Positions 1 to 13,444 of a stretch of DNA of 64,000 nt are shown in pieces (position 1 is the first letter of the stretch; each line of letters begins with the position of its first letter). Below the pieces are notes generated by a model. It was not told where the DNA came from, made no database searches, and saw only the letters and a list, made by a program, of their open reading frames with translations. Source of the DNA: Polytrichum commune (lineage: Eukaryota > Streptophyta > Polytrichopsida > Polytrichales > Polytrichaceae). The translations under genes and the position numbers were made by a program. The DNA is taken from NCBI GenBank assembly GCA_950295325.1, contig OX485803.1:12214001-12278000 (forward strand), given 5' to 3'.

Positions 1-3000
1 GTGCCACAAATACATGAGCATACCTATTATGTTGAAGGTGTTGACCTCACTAGGTATTATGCCCCATTTTTCAACAATTAGTTGGTGGCATTTAGTGTCA
101 TCCCCTAAGACATTCATTCGGACATGACTTGGTGGGACTAAAGGCATGCCCAAAGCATATGCTCTAGGGCTATGAACAAAGTTCTTTCTTATATTATACA
201 ATTATAAAATGTCCAACTCGTATATGTTAACTATAAACAAGGTGTGGATCTAAGAACAAACATCAACAAGACATGTGTTGAGACATCTTAAATGAACACC
301 ATTCACGCACCACTCAAATCAAATCTAGGTGTTCATTTAAGATGAGTGACCTTAAGAAATCGTGAAAAGAAATGCACACACAAGGTAATGTTATTTATAC
401 TAAGCATTTCAAATTTAATGTGAGGAAATGCCTCGACTACATACACACATTGGATATCACGGGAAAATAATCTTTATTGTATTTACAATCTACTTTTGCT
501 CGCCATCGAGGAAGTTTTTGAAGATACATTCTTTTATAGGATGTTACTTGTATCAACTTGATGCAAACATGTTTTTTGGTGAAGGTAGGGCAATGAATAA
601 GGTGAAACAAGAACATCTATTATCATAATTTCCTAGAAAATCTAGGACCCCTTTTTGTACATGTGCATGTACTTTCAAATTCTCAATAGCAATTTTATGT
701 GTACACAACTTCCCCTCTTGTATATTATGTACGACAATGTCTCAAGTAACACCCCATTTTATGCTAACCTTAATTCGTACATGGTATGAAAAGCCGGGGG
801 AAGGGGGGGGGGGGGGAGTATTTAGTTACCTTTTTAGTGTTTGCTACCTTGTATTACGCGGCTTCGCAGGGGTCGAAAGAATTATGTGCGTCTGCAAATG
901 GATATGAAGAAGCCATGATGGATCCTAGAAAATTTAATAGCTAATTCCAAACTGAATTATGAACTATCAAAGTGGATTGACATTGAGCTAGATGAAGGCC
1001 ACATAGGTCCCTAGAAAAATTGAAAAGAATTGAAATGAAGAAGAATATAGACTACTATTAAAATAGAATGGTTGAAAAAAAATTTAGCATGCAGTTCAAC
1101 ATCTTTAAACATATGTCTTTTTCTTTTTCCCTTGAGTGACCACTAGGTTTCTATTGCCAAAATATAAAATCACAATCATCGCAACAACCCCAACCCTAGC
1201 GCAACTTAGAAGGGGAAGCCCGAGAAAAAAGAGGAATTAGAGGCAAACAAGATAAACAAGTGACCACCACAAGCTTGCCATGAACCCTCACACAACGATA
1301 TGCTAGATTAATGCTAAGGGTGAACGGAAGTGAAACGTGTTTTACATGGTAAAACAAGGGAAGGGCAAGAGGGTATGGACAACAAGTAACAAAAATGAGA
1401 CATGAGCACCTACCAATCTTTTTTTAAAGTATTTTGTATATTGATTTGTTGGCTTTAGGCAATCGCATATTGTTGCATATGCAGATATGACAAACATGTT
1501 TATTTAGTATATATTGATGAAAATAACATAATTATTTCACGCATTGGCTTTACGTGACAATGAAAGCAAGATTGAAATATATGGCGATATTTATAATAAA
1601 AAGTAGTAGCCAAAGGCAATACACAAATTGTTTGAGTCTAGAAAATTGTTGTGAGGGTCTAAAGCCAAGACTCAAATTGGCTAAAAGTATGTATTTCTTC
1701 ACATGTTTGGCTCAAGCTTGAGGGGCAAAACCTCATGGGCATATCAACTTTACAACAACATTTGCTCAGGGAGGGGTGGCACACATTAGTTTAGAAATCA
1801 TGCTCCTTGAGGAGGACGCCTTTGAGTCACGAGTGAAGCGAGCATGCTTGTGAGCAAAGGGCACATCCAAAGGCCTTAGATTACACACATTCCTTGAACT
1901 TACAAAGCAGAGTTTGTGGAGAGTGTTGTGCTCCAACTTACCCCCCTTCGACATGATTGTGATTGACACATATTCAAGATTCACATTCAAGGGTGATCGC
2001 GGAAGGAGGGTCGGCTGCACAATTACTAAGAGGACCATATTACCAAGAGAGTATTTACCAAGAGGACCGGATCACAAAGAGCACTAGATCGTGAAGGGAA
2101 CAAATTACCAAAAGGGAAATGATTACCAAGAAAATGAGATTCACCTAGCATTCAACCACATCCCATGCTATACCAATAATATTCATAAGAACAACCACAT
2201 ATCACAGCAAAATAGACACAAGATAAAACATAAACAAGGGAGGGTTTGCATTTCCCTATTTGATCAAGGCGGTTGCATGTAATCAAGGTATCGGCCCTTG
2301 AATCCATGCCCCACAATCACACAAGTTCCAACAACTTGGATGGCGACCGCCGCAAGACAATTGCTCACCACCACCCAACTCCACTGTAGCGTGAAGTGCA
2401 CAAGTACAAACTCCCCATCAAGGAAACAAAACTTGGCAAGCTGGAGCTACAGAGTAATCAACATAGAGACTGGTCATTGCTCATCACAATGATCATCACT
2501 AAGCACTAGTAGCCAATGCACATTCATCATAGGTGATGAAACCAAACATAAGGGCGCTACTAAAGGCAATGGTGGACTGGTAGTTTGTGAATGTTATGGT
2601 GATGAAGAGCTCAAAGGCAATGAAGAGTTGAGGGAGGGGGGAAATGGACACGGGAGATCTTACATGTGGCGATTTAAATCCATTAGCAAGGGTGTCACAT
2701 CTTTGGCTACATGTAAAGGAGGGCAACTGCTGAGAGAAGACATTTAGGGCCTTTAGGTTAGTGGAGGGTGGCACTCATGGAGCTTTGTGGCTCTAAATAG
2801 GTGGCGGCCAGAGTAATGGTGACCCTTGCCACTGTGTGAACCCGGATACTGTAACACATGTTTTTCACGGTCCCCGAATTTGTTTTACTATTTGGCCCTT
2901 TTTAACCCTAAAAAGACGCCACCTCCACAACACCTTCAAAGGTAGGGCAAATGGTGTCCCGATGCATCACACTTCTCCATTGCATTTGCATTACCCAACG

Positions 3001-5560
3001 TATGTTTGTATCAATGTCCCCATTCTTAGATTGGCACCCAACTACACACGACTCAAATAAAGATGTCCGATTAAGATAACAAACCTAACCAACTTAGACC
3101 CATTAACTTACCCATTTCCTAGGGTGACCGTCAATGCTATGCCACCAACTTTTACTTACTTGTACTCCAAATTATGATACCCGCGGCGTGTGAGCATTAA
3201 ACTAGTAATATGATATACCGGTGCAAGCGATTTGATTTTCGGGTCACCAAGGACACTCGAGGCCTCCAAGATTGCCTCATGTCCTTGAGGCACAGGTTCA
3301 TTAATGAGCCTTTTGGGCCTTTGGCCTGCAAGAGACCGTGCGAAAGGTGGGCCTTAGACTAGGCCCGGGACCATTAGGCGGCTCTCATTTAATGCACAAT
3401 GTGGCTGCGCCTAGAATGCCAAAAAAAATACTATACTATACTACACTATTCTATAATATAAACCTTCAGAACCCAAGCCAAAACTCCGTGTCAATAAGTA
3501 CTCTTCCCAAACGGAACCGCCACTCACCATCCCCAGTCAACGTAAGTCACCATATTGTCCTTGGAAACTTTTGTTATGTGACATTTCGCTCACACCTCAT
3601 GCATGAGAGATGTCTTGTCACATGTGCGGAATGAACCCACTTTTTCTTAAAAAGGGTATATGGGTGTTATTCTTTTGTTTCGAGAGAAGAATGAAACTTG
3701 TGTTGCATTCGCAAACTTATGGTGGTGAAGCATCAATAGCAATCGGATTGAAAATCTCACATTCCCATTCATTTAGTTGTAGATACTTGGAAGTGTGTGT
3801 TTGTTGCTTTTCTTCTACCTTCCGGTAAGTGAGGATACTCATGTACGTACATACACACAAATTGTGCATTTTGAACACTTGTGCTTTAGTTTATTATTTA
3901 TTTATTTAGTGTAGAGTGTAGACTTTTTGGTTACCTCGATTCCATGGGCTTTGATACATTTTCAATGTATCTCAAATTCATGGGAGTTGATAATGTTGGA
4001 TACCCTAGGTATGCTTTTGAGAGTTGATAGGGTAGAAGTTCAATGGAAGCATGTTGTACAAGTTTTCATGTGATATGGTGAAACAATGAGAAACGGTGTT
4101 TCATTTGTTGATGGTGGGGGATAGTTGTTTCCACACGTTTTGGCACTCGTCGATTGTAGTTATCACTCTCCGAACCTTGAAGTCCATACATAAGAGATCT
4201 ATGTTATAGGAAACTACCTTGGTAAGTGATTCTCGCTACACCAAATTCTTGGTTTTAGTGTGCCCGCTCTAATTACCAAGACCAATCGGTGACCCTACAA
4301 AATAAAGCAAGTTCAGCACTTTTGGTGCCGAAGTAGTTTGAGGGGATGCATGAATTTCACTAGCACTTCCGACTACCAAAGAATGGCACGTGGCACTTGG
4401 GTTAAAAACCCAATTCGATGTGTACCAAAACTTGCTTATCATCTACATGGATTTGTAGATTAGGTCGCCCCATGCTAATTTATCCAAGTAGGCTTGCAAC
4501 GTATGGTTTGACAAGCCATACTATTGAGAGGTGTAATAGTTTAGTTTCTCCTCCGTGATACGATACACTCCTTGTTGTTGTTGTTGAACTTTTGGTTCGA
4601 TGTGTAAGGTAGAGGTGTGTTATTGGGATACTTTTCTTTGTGTGTTCACTTCTCCTAGAATGTGAAATGCAATTAGGGCGAGATGGTTAGTAAATCCACA
4701 TTGCATCGGTTTTCATTTACCTCATGATTGTTGGAGCTCACATGAATATCTGATTCATTATCTACTTTCGGCATATTCTGATTAGCATGCACCCTTTTGA
4801 AACATTGTCAAAAAGAGCAATCCTAGGCATAATGAAGTGAAGATTCTCATGCTCATAAATCGGTCATGTAGGCCCCCCCCCCACAATCGTATGTTGATTA
4901 TTGAACCTAGAATGGTCAGCATATATTCAGCCATGGCGCCGACACTCTCCAAATTTTTGAAACTACATGCGGCCAAAGGTAGGGTCTTTTCTAATGGTGG
5001 TATCAAAAACTTTGAAGTGGTTTCAAATCCCACACAATATGTGACTTTGAGTTCAAAATAATGTAGGGTGTTATAAGTTCCATGAAATTAGGTTTTTATT
5101 ATTTCTAAGATAGCATGGTATTAAAAAAATTGCAAAATGGTTACAATGTGTACATTCTCCTGTCCCGCCCATAGTGGATGAAAAGTTGAGGCCAAACTGC
5201 ATTGCAATGACTTATAGGCTTTGCCTTTTGAGATGGTTTTTGAAATGAGCCGAAGTTTGGCTTTGGTTGTACAACCAACTAGAACTGCTCACGAGTGGAG
5301 CACAATCATAAGGCATGGCACTCTTCTAACCATCCATATGTCGATTCTTGATAAACATATGGTACATGAAACTGACCAACCCCAACCTTCGAAAGTAATT
5401 AAAAGATACTACGAAATATGCACAATTAGGAAATCACCTAATTGAACATGTCACTTAATTTCTTGTTAGTGAGATAATAACCCCTACAAAAGTATACCCT
5501 CATTTCACATGATTCCCACAAGTCACATCAAGTATCAACCCCGTGTTCTTAACACATAGT
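1..5560. other. gene-free AT-rich DNA with R1 repeat pieces
   Basis: No open frame here looks like protein and none is joined by plausible splice sites. A G-rich homopolymer run lies near 800-815. Fragments of the dispersed repeat R1 are at about 236-285 (plus), 3048-3110 (minus) and 4730-4925 (minus, with a C-run at 4873-4882). Nothing else is recognised. Confidence 0.6.
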
Positions 5561-5566
5561 TCACAC

Positions 5567-6958
5567 TCTTTTAAACACATATCCTTTTGCTTTTCGTTTT
5601 TAGATTCACACCTAACAACATACCACTCAAATACAAATGCGTGAATAATAATTGCTAGGTTAAAATCAGGCACACGCTTCCTTAGCTTGAAAAGAACCTA
5701 ACTTCAAACCCTTTTAAACACATGTCCTTTTGCTTTCTATTCTTAGATTCACACCTACCAACATACCACTCAAGTACAAATGCGTGAATAATAATTGCTA
5801 TGTTAAAATTAGGCACACACTTCCTTCGCTTAAAAAGAACCTAAGTTCTAGCCCTTTTAAACACATGTCCTTTTGCTTTCTGGTCTTAGATTCACACCTA
5901 ACAACATATATACCACTCAAATACAAATGCGTGAATAATAACTGCTATGTTAAAATTAGGCACACGCTTCCCTAGCTTGAAAAGAACCTAAATTCAAACC
6001 CTTTTAAACACATGCTCTTTTGCTTTCTGTTCTTAGATTCACACCCACCAACATACCACTCAAATTCAAATGTGTGAATAATAATTGTTATGATAAAATC
6101 AGGCACACGCTTCCTTCGCTTGAAAAGAACCTAAGTTCTAGCCTTTTTAAAAACATGTCCCTTTGCTTTCTGTTCTTAGATTCACACCTAACAACATATA
6201 TACCACTCAAATACAAATGCATGAATAATAATTGCTATGTTAAAATTAGGCACACGCTTCCCTAGCTTGAAAAGAACCTAAATTCAAACCCTTTTAAACA
6301 CATGCTCTTTTGCTTTCCGTTCTTAGATTCACACCCACCAACATACCACTCAATTACAAATGCGTGAATAATAATTGCTATGTTAAAATTAGGCACACGC
6401 TTCCTTAGCTCGAAAAGAACCTAAGTTCTAGCCCTTTTAAACACATGTCCCTTTGCTTTCTATTCTTAGATTCACACCCAACAACATATATACCACTCAA
6501 ATACAGCGTGAATAATAATTGCTATGTTAAAATTAGGCACACGCTTCCTTCGCTTGAAAAGAACCTAAGTTCAAACCCTTTTAAACACATGTCCTTTTGC
6601 TTTCTGTTCTTAGATTCACACCTAACAACATATATACCACTCAAATACAAATGCATGAAATTAAGCACACGCTTCCTTAGCTTGAAAAGAACCTAAAATC
6701 AAACCCTTTTAAACACATGTCCTTTTGCATTTTGTTCTTAGATTCACACCTAACAACATATATACCACTCAAATACAAATGCATGAAATTAAGCACACGC
6801 TTCCTTAGCTTGAAAAGAACCTAAAATCAAACCCTTTTAAACACATGTCCTTTTGCATTTTGTTCTTAGATTCACACCCAACAACATATATACCACTCAA
6901 ATACAAATGCATGAAATTAAGCACATGCTTCCTTCGCTTGAAAAGAACCTAAGTTCTA
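5567..6958 (-). repeat. tandem array, ten units of about 130-150 bp
   Basis: Ten consecutive units each carry the blocks CTTTTAAACACATGTCC, TTCTTAGATTCACACC, CCACTCAAATACAAATGC and GAAAAGAACCTAA. The first seven units are about 140-150 bp. The last three are about 130 bp because an internal segment of each is shortened in the same way, so the short form was itself amplified. The array stops at a run of C at 6961. Short open frames inside it repeat with the unit and are not genes. The unit matches, in reverse orientation, one part of repeat R1 (compare 8460-8545), so a single R1 copy probably seeded the array. Confidence 0.9.
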
Positions 6959-7361
6959 ACCCCCCCCCCCCCGGCCCCCGGGAAACCCACCATGCACCAA
7001 GCCTCCCGTGTGTGAGGCATGGCAAGTGGGGTGGAAGGAAGGAGGGAAGTACGTCCCATAGAACGATGTGTGATATGGAGGGGTGAGAATTAATTCTATC
7101 GACTCCGCAGGGTGAAGCATGCAGGCCACACGAGTTGCGGTCCAATGGCATGGGGACGCCCCCGTGGCTCACGACTCCAAGCCACGCACCGTGTGTGTGT
7201 TTTGTATAGCCTCTCTATTAATGTGTATATATATCCCCCCTCATTCATACATACACACACTTACACACACACACACTTCGGGCTCCCGATTTCTCTTCAT
7301 TTGTTGGAGGGAGTCGACCTAGCTAGCTAGGCCCCGAGGTGGATTACCTAAGCAAGTGCCT
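6959..7361. other. unassigned spacer with simple repeats
   Basis: Contains a C-run (6961-6972), GC-richer sequence to about 7190 and CA-rich simple sequence around 7250-7277. No gene or known repeat family is recognised. Confidence 0.5.
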
Positions 7362-8210
7362 AGTTACCCGTGTCCCGGGAGATTTTGGGAGCATAATCAA
7401 TCAAGATCCTAAGTTAGTGTTGTTCCCAAGTCCAACCGGGGGTACATGTTGACATCTTTTAGCTTTCCTTTGTGAGATCGGGATATATATACTCCATAAG
7501 GTAGGGGTGGCAATTTCCGTCCAAATTTCAGATGTGCCTAGTTGGGATGCTAAAACTATTTTTTTATAAATTTTGAGCGCTCCGCAAAGCTGGTGCAAGA
7601 GCAACTATGAAAAAATCAAAATTTTCCAGCATGTTTATGATTTCCTACAAATTCTTAAAGGAAACCTTGTAGAGTGACCAACACTCGCACATAGGGTACG
7701 TGGTATATCCACAAGGTGGATTTCTAAAACCGACCGCTGGCAGCCAATGAAATGCTGGCAGCGCTGTGAACGGTAAAAGCACCTTGATAGGTGCTTTTGT
7801 AAACCCAGGTAAAAGCACCTAGATAAGTGCTTCCGACATAGGGGTCGACTTTAGGACCCGCACGGAAATTGCCACCCCTACCTTAGATTCCTCTAAACCG
7901 GTCGGTAATTTTCATGAAGTCTCGAGCTTCAACCGGTTGTTTTTCAAACTTAACCGGTTCATCTGTACCTAGCGGCCGGCTCTCCCCATCCATTGTCGTT
8001 GCTCGTGAACCGGTTGAGTTTGAGAGACAACCGGTTGAAGCTCAAGACTTCATAAAAACTACCGACCATTTTAGAGGAATCTATGGAGTATATATATCCC
8101 AATTTCACAAAGAAGAAAAGCCGAAAGATGTGAACATGTACCCGGTTGGACTTGGAAACAACGCGAGGACCTTGATTGATTATGCTTCCAAAAACCTTCA
8201 TGGACACGGG
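7362..8210. repeat. long foldback element (family R2), interrupted by a MITE
   Basis: The two halves are inverted copies. 7362-7498 together with 7884-7960 pairs with about 8008-8210, leaving a loop of roughly 50 bp. Landmarks in the right arm are GAACCGGTTGAGTTTGAGAG, GGAATCTATGGAGTATATAT and CATGTACCCGGTTGGACTTG, each mirrored in the left arm. Half-copies of the same sequence occur near 55.2, 55.75/56.2 and 61.1 kb. It has no protein-coding capacity. Likely a non-autonomous foldback transposon; its superfamily is unknown. Confidence 0.8.
7499..7883. mobile_element. 385-bp MITE with TA target duplication, nested in the foldback
   Basis: It has perfect terminal inverted repeats of about 22 bp starting AGGTAGGGGTGGCAATTTCC, and a TA dinucleotide on each side (7497-7498 and 7884-7885). 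The uninterrupted mirror arm of the host foldback at about 8080-8092 shows the empty site with a single TA, which fixes both ends. A TA duplication is characteristic of Tc1/mariner-type (Stowaway-like) elements. It is non-autonomous: no transposase is present. Confidence 0.85.
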
Positions 8211-8454
8211 TGAGTGAAGGTGGAGGGAATTGCTAGAGGGCATGTTGGGGGAGAGAATGTTGCACAGTCCATGCGGGAAAGGAATGTTGGAGGGCATATT
8301 CAGGACCATCTCTTTTTGGACCCTTCTTGAGCCCCATGCGTTTGTTGTGTTGGTTTAGGCCGTACTTCATCCGTCCCTATCTTCCCAAATGCACAATTTA
8401 GGGCTTGATTAAAAATTTGATTAGCCCCCTAATGTGGACATGTGTCATTCGAAC

Positions 8455-8770
8455 ATAGCCATAATTTGGACACCTATATTTTGAGTGGTTTGTGGTTGGT
8501 TAGGTGTGGATTTAGAAACCAACATTGAAAAAGACATGTGTTCAAAAGAGATTGTACTATGTGCTCAAAATATGTTAACCGTTCTATGTTTGATAGTCAA
8601 ATTAATTAGGTTTTTTTTGGGGGGGGGGGGGGGGAGCTATATGACCACTTAATAGGTGGGATCTCTTTTTGTGAGCATTAGTGAGCATGAGAATGTTCAC
8701 TTTGATGATGACCAAAATGTTCATATGGGCTTTGAGAATTATGAGGTGAATAGCTACATGCACGATTTGG
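8455..8770 (+). repeat. dispersed repeat R1, fuller copy
   Basis: Reference copy of R1. In order it has a GTGGTTGGTTAGGTGTGGAT block, a GACATGTGTTCAAAAGAG block, a sequence ending in a run of 16 G (8619-8634), and a block around GTGAGCATGAGAATGTTCAC. Related copies are at about 4730-4925(-), 10785-11015(-), 13215-13450(-), 20235-20530(+), 35605-35730(-), 50020-50170(+) and 54270-54620(+). It is non-coding. Ends and superfamily are not determined. Confidence 0.7.
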
Positions 8771-11700
8771 ATTTGCTAGTCATCCCGCATTAAATGCATG
8801 TAGCATATCCTATGCGAAGTGGGTGTAGAAAGAAAAGTATCTCAATATCACAAGTCTACATTAAATGCCTAAGAAGCCAAAACGTGGTTGTGAGTATTTT
8901 TCATATATATATTTGTCTCAAGGTCCACTTGTTTTTTTTCTTACTTATTTTCCTTGAAGTTTATAATAACACAATCTTACACCATCCAAAACGAAAGGCT
9001 ATATATATATATATATATATATATGCAGAATTTGAAGTGGTGGCCACTGTCAATTTTTTCTTTGTTACTTTGAGGAAAGTAACAAGGTTAGTGACAACAA
9101 TATTTTGTGGTTTCTCCCAAGAAATTATGAAACTCATATTTTTGTCCATTCATATCAAAAATCAAATGATTTTGCTACATCTTAGAAATTTTTATTTTAT
9201 TTTAGGGAATAAATTGCTTCTAAGAAAAGAAAAAAAGAAAAAGGAATGTCAATGTGTATTTTACAATGACATAAGGTGCCCATTCATTATCTTCTATCTA
9301 TGTCCATGAGGACATGGGGATGGGATAAAATGCTTCTAAATGATTTGGTGAAGATCCAGAACAATGATCCTTGTTTCTGTTATAATGATGTAATTTTAAA
9401 AAAAACACTTTTTACAACTTTCTCTTGAATATGATCTCCAAATACTCAACACAAATTTATGCGATGTCAAGATGTTATATTTAAATCTTGACCATATGGA
9501 TGTAATCTTTGGGTGGCATGTAACAAACTTTGTCAATGACTTTTGAGTATGGAAGGTATTCCAACTTAAGTTATGTCGCCTTCAAAAACACCAAGGTTAT
9601 AAGGGGTGTTTTAGACCCTTTGTTTCTTGGATTGGGACATTAAATGAAGCTCACCCTTAGTCCACAACACAATTTTACCTTGGCATTATACAAATGGCAC
9701 TATGATAGGTAAGTGAGATGGAGGAATACATACACACACACACACATACACAATCACATACATACATCTCCATGCCAAACTTGTTGAAAGGGTAAGTGGT
9801 GCCACACACATGTTGCCATGATTACAATAGACTCATCGGTGCCTACATCGACAAGGACTATGTTGTTGTACATTAGTCATGCGTCCTTCACATAAGCTTC
9901 AAGTGAAGTTGTCACCCCAATACATGGTACTCTCTTCTTAGATGCATGGCATAGGTTGGTTCATAATTGTTTTTTTTTGACTTTGGTGGCTTCATAGATA
10001 TCCACTCCCGGTTGTTGGTTGTGTCTCCAACTCCGCCAACAATTGTAGGCCCAACCCAACACACTTTTGAGTCATACTTTATAGTGCAATAAATTGAAGT
10101 CCCGGTTGATGCAATTCTTTCATCACATGCAAACCCTTTTAATTTTTCTCTCATCCTTTCTAGGTCAATATCAAATTTCTCCTCCCACTAAGGTCTTATT
10201 AGGTATTCTGAAAAGACAAGTAGGGTGTCAATCATCACCTGAAAAACTGACAACCCAAACACCCACACCTACTTCATCAAAAACTCACAAATGGCACACC
10301 CCCCCCCAAACCCTGAAACTATTATTTAAAAGAGCCCACCTTCCGGAAGGTAAGAAGTACGCTTGCCCTATCACATGGTAAAATGGAGATAGGGTAAGGA
10401 AGAATGAGCTCCCATTCACATCACTGCAAATAAAAAGCACCGATGTTACTTTAATTTTATTTATTATGAAAACAACATATTAAAACATAACAATTCAAGA
10501 TACACCTTGTGAAATCTTAGTTTGATGATGAAAATTACCTCGTGAAAGAGAGGCATATTAAGTACTAAACATGCGTTTCATAAATACATACATACATACT
10601 ATGAAATATAATTCATAATGTACGATTTAAAATTCCCTCTATGAAAAGTGTCACTTACTTAATCAAATTAAACAATGGAGTGACATTCTTGGAATCCATG
10701 TCATCTTCCAAGAAAGTGAGGCACATTTTGCAAACTATGAAGCAAAAGACCACCCTTTGTAGACAACCAATGATGCTTGAGTTCAGGTAGATAGGTCTCA
10801 ATGTGGTCCCCCCCCCCCCCCCCTTCTCCTAGGGTACAAAACACATGTTTATTGCAAATGGTTAACAAACGTTGACTATTGAATTTAGAATGGTTAAATT
10901 CTTTTGAGTATGTAGTTCAATTTTTTTTTAATACAAGTCTTTTTTAAATTCATTCTTGGATCCACACCAAACCACGTACTATTGAAATATAGGTGTCCTA
11001 ATAAGAAAAGTAACCAAACAATGGATGTCTACCTTATAGATAGTATTAATGTTTCTAGGCCGGGAGTTCAGCGTGCCTATGCTTGTGTGGATATTGTTTC
11101 TTATCTAAGTCAGACTTTGCTACTCTCTCTTTCTAGACCGAGTCGCTTCATCAATGCAATTATTAATTAAGAATAGTGGTTGCATGGATATATTGCACAA
11201 CATGACAATCATCCAACTAATAAGAATCAATGTACTTCCTCATTCGATTCTAACTTGGTCGTGCAACCATATTTTCGTAAGAGACTTTCCTCTAAACTTA
11301 GATTACCCTAGGTTGATAGAATGTTGGGTTGAAAATGCTCAATAATGAATTAACTTCAAAAAAAGGCTTAGGTGGTCTGCAAAACATTTATGAACAATTG
11401 GGGAAATATGCACATGTACATGTTTATGTATGTATTTATGTATTTATGTATGTAGGCACATACTATACAAATCCATGTACTTCTATAACTTAAGACTCTT
11501 GATTTTAAGATGCTTAGTTTATAATGCGTGAATGCCAACTTAACTTTGTGTGAATGTCAAAGTGAATGCGTGTGATTGATAGTGTTGTCAATGCATGTGA
11601 GTTGTTGACTTTGACCTCATTTCAAAAAACACTAGATTTCCTAATAATTAGGCATTTTTAGATGACTTTTCCTTCCATTTAGGTCATTTGACTCATTAAT

Positions 11701-13444
11701 TTACAAAAAAATAGGCTTGATTCTTTTATCCCAACATGCTATCAACCTACATATTTCATAAAGTGCCGGCGTAGTCATTTTGTCGACTAGATGTATCAAC
11801 TCACAAGTCTTATTTCACTAGTCTTGATTCATATAGTTCCGGCCATTGGATGGGTTTTAATTTTGTGTCATTTAGTTAGCAATTGTAAATCATGAAGATT
11901 GTCATTTCAAGTTTTAGGATCACAGTAGAGATCAAAAGTGTTAAAAATCCAAAGTGAACATATTATTTAGGTGATCATAGGGGCCTTTCGAATTGTGTTC
12001 ACTTTTGAACCTAGAATGATGTCTATATTCCGAGCACATAGCTTTACCTCATTGTAACACATGTATCTTTGGTGCCCGTTGTTAACTACAAACCTTTGCT
12101 CTATACCACCCTATAACAATTCGACATGCTTCTATATTGGCCAACAATTGAGAAGAGTGGCCACATAAAAGCCCACACACATGAAGAAATTAGATTACCT
12201 TCACCTCAACGACTTCTCACCCATGAATATGAATCACAATTGAAGCAAACACTGACCGCACCCCAACGCAAAATCACGGTTGCTTGCCACACCTTGAATC
12301 ATAGAGTTGCCATTGAAATTGGTCATTGCTGTACTATCCCAATCCATAGAGATAACAAATTTTGCCACTTTGCTCTTACAATGTAATTAAAAATGAGGCA
12401 CAATTTGTGTTGGAGTGTCCCCTTAACAACCCCATTTAGAGATAGGTTCCCTTCCCTATTTCGAAGTGTAGCACAAGGCAATCTTAAGTCTTTCTTTCAA
12501 TTGGACCATCAAGTTGATATTAGCCTCACGGAGGGCACCGCACTTTGCTACTATGGGGAATTAGCCTTTTTGACACCATCTTGACGTACTTTTAGTCCAT
12601 AAGCCTTTGGCTTGTTACGCTTTCAAATCAATTTCACTTCATTTCATGTAACTAGATACACTCTTTCTTCTCTTTTAGTGTGGGTACTTAAATAAGGTGC
12701 CATCATATTAGAGTGGCCTACTTTAATTGACATGTTTGTTTGAGACAAAGAGTCTTACTAAAATAAATGCCGTTTGCATGTGTCACTATGGGCTTTTGCC
12801 ATCACAGTTTCACCACCGCTCACAAAGTGAACAATGTCTCTAAAAACCTCAAAACTTGCCAAGTTCTAATGCCTCACCGCTAGATGTGAACAATGCCTTT
12901 CAAAAATCCACATGAAATGATGTAATATAAGTTTAAGCCCATGTCAATTTGTGAAATGTGATGTCTTGCACAATACACTAGTTTTGTTGTTATGTAGAGT
13001 ATTGTGGTGTTGTACTATAATGTGCATCACATCAAATCAAGCTAACTAAATTAGTGACAAAAGTTTGAATAATAAGGTTCACTTTAAAGTGAAGAACGAA
13101 TGTAGCTCCCAAGAAGCAAGTTGCTTAAAGGTGGGCGTGTGTTTATCATATACTTTTTCTCTCTGCACCGACTTCATGTAGGATTTGAAGCACGCAATCA
13201 ACAAATGTAAATCGTGCATGTAGCCATTTGCCTTATGATTCTTAGAGCTCATATGAATATACGATTCATTACCAATGTGAAGGTTCTTGTGCTCATTAAG
13301 TGGTCATTGGAGTCACCCCAATCTTGTTGATTATTGAGCTTAAAATGGTTAGCATTCTTTGAGCACGTAGTCCAATCTCTTTTAATCACATATCTTTCTA
13401 GTGTTTGTTCTTTGACCCACACCCATGCACACATTAGTCAAATA
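8771..13444. other. gene-free AT-rich DNA
   Basis: Holds a (TA)n microsatellite at about 9001-9024, CA-rich sequence near 9730-9750, R1 copies at 10785-11015 and 13215-13450 (minus), and a C-run at 10808-10823. The 171-residue open frame at 8794-9309 is low-complexity and runs through the TA microsatellite, so it is not taken as a gene. Confidence 0.6.

Noticed and set aside
5730-6696. Series of 81-83 codon frames as a gene family
   Set aside because: They are the tandem-array unit read through in frame, without independent coding signs.
5567-6958. CRISPR-like array
   Set aside because: Units are contiguous with no unique spacers, and the DNA is plant nuclear.
8794-9309. 171-codon plus-strand open frame
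   Set aside because: Low complexity, crosses a TA microsatellite and AT-rich sequence, no domain and no splice context.
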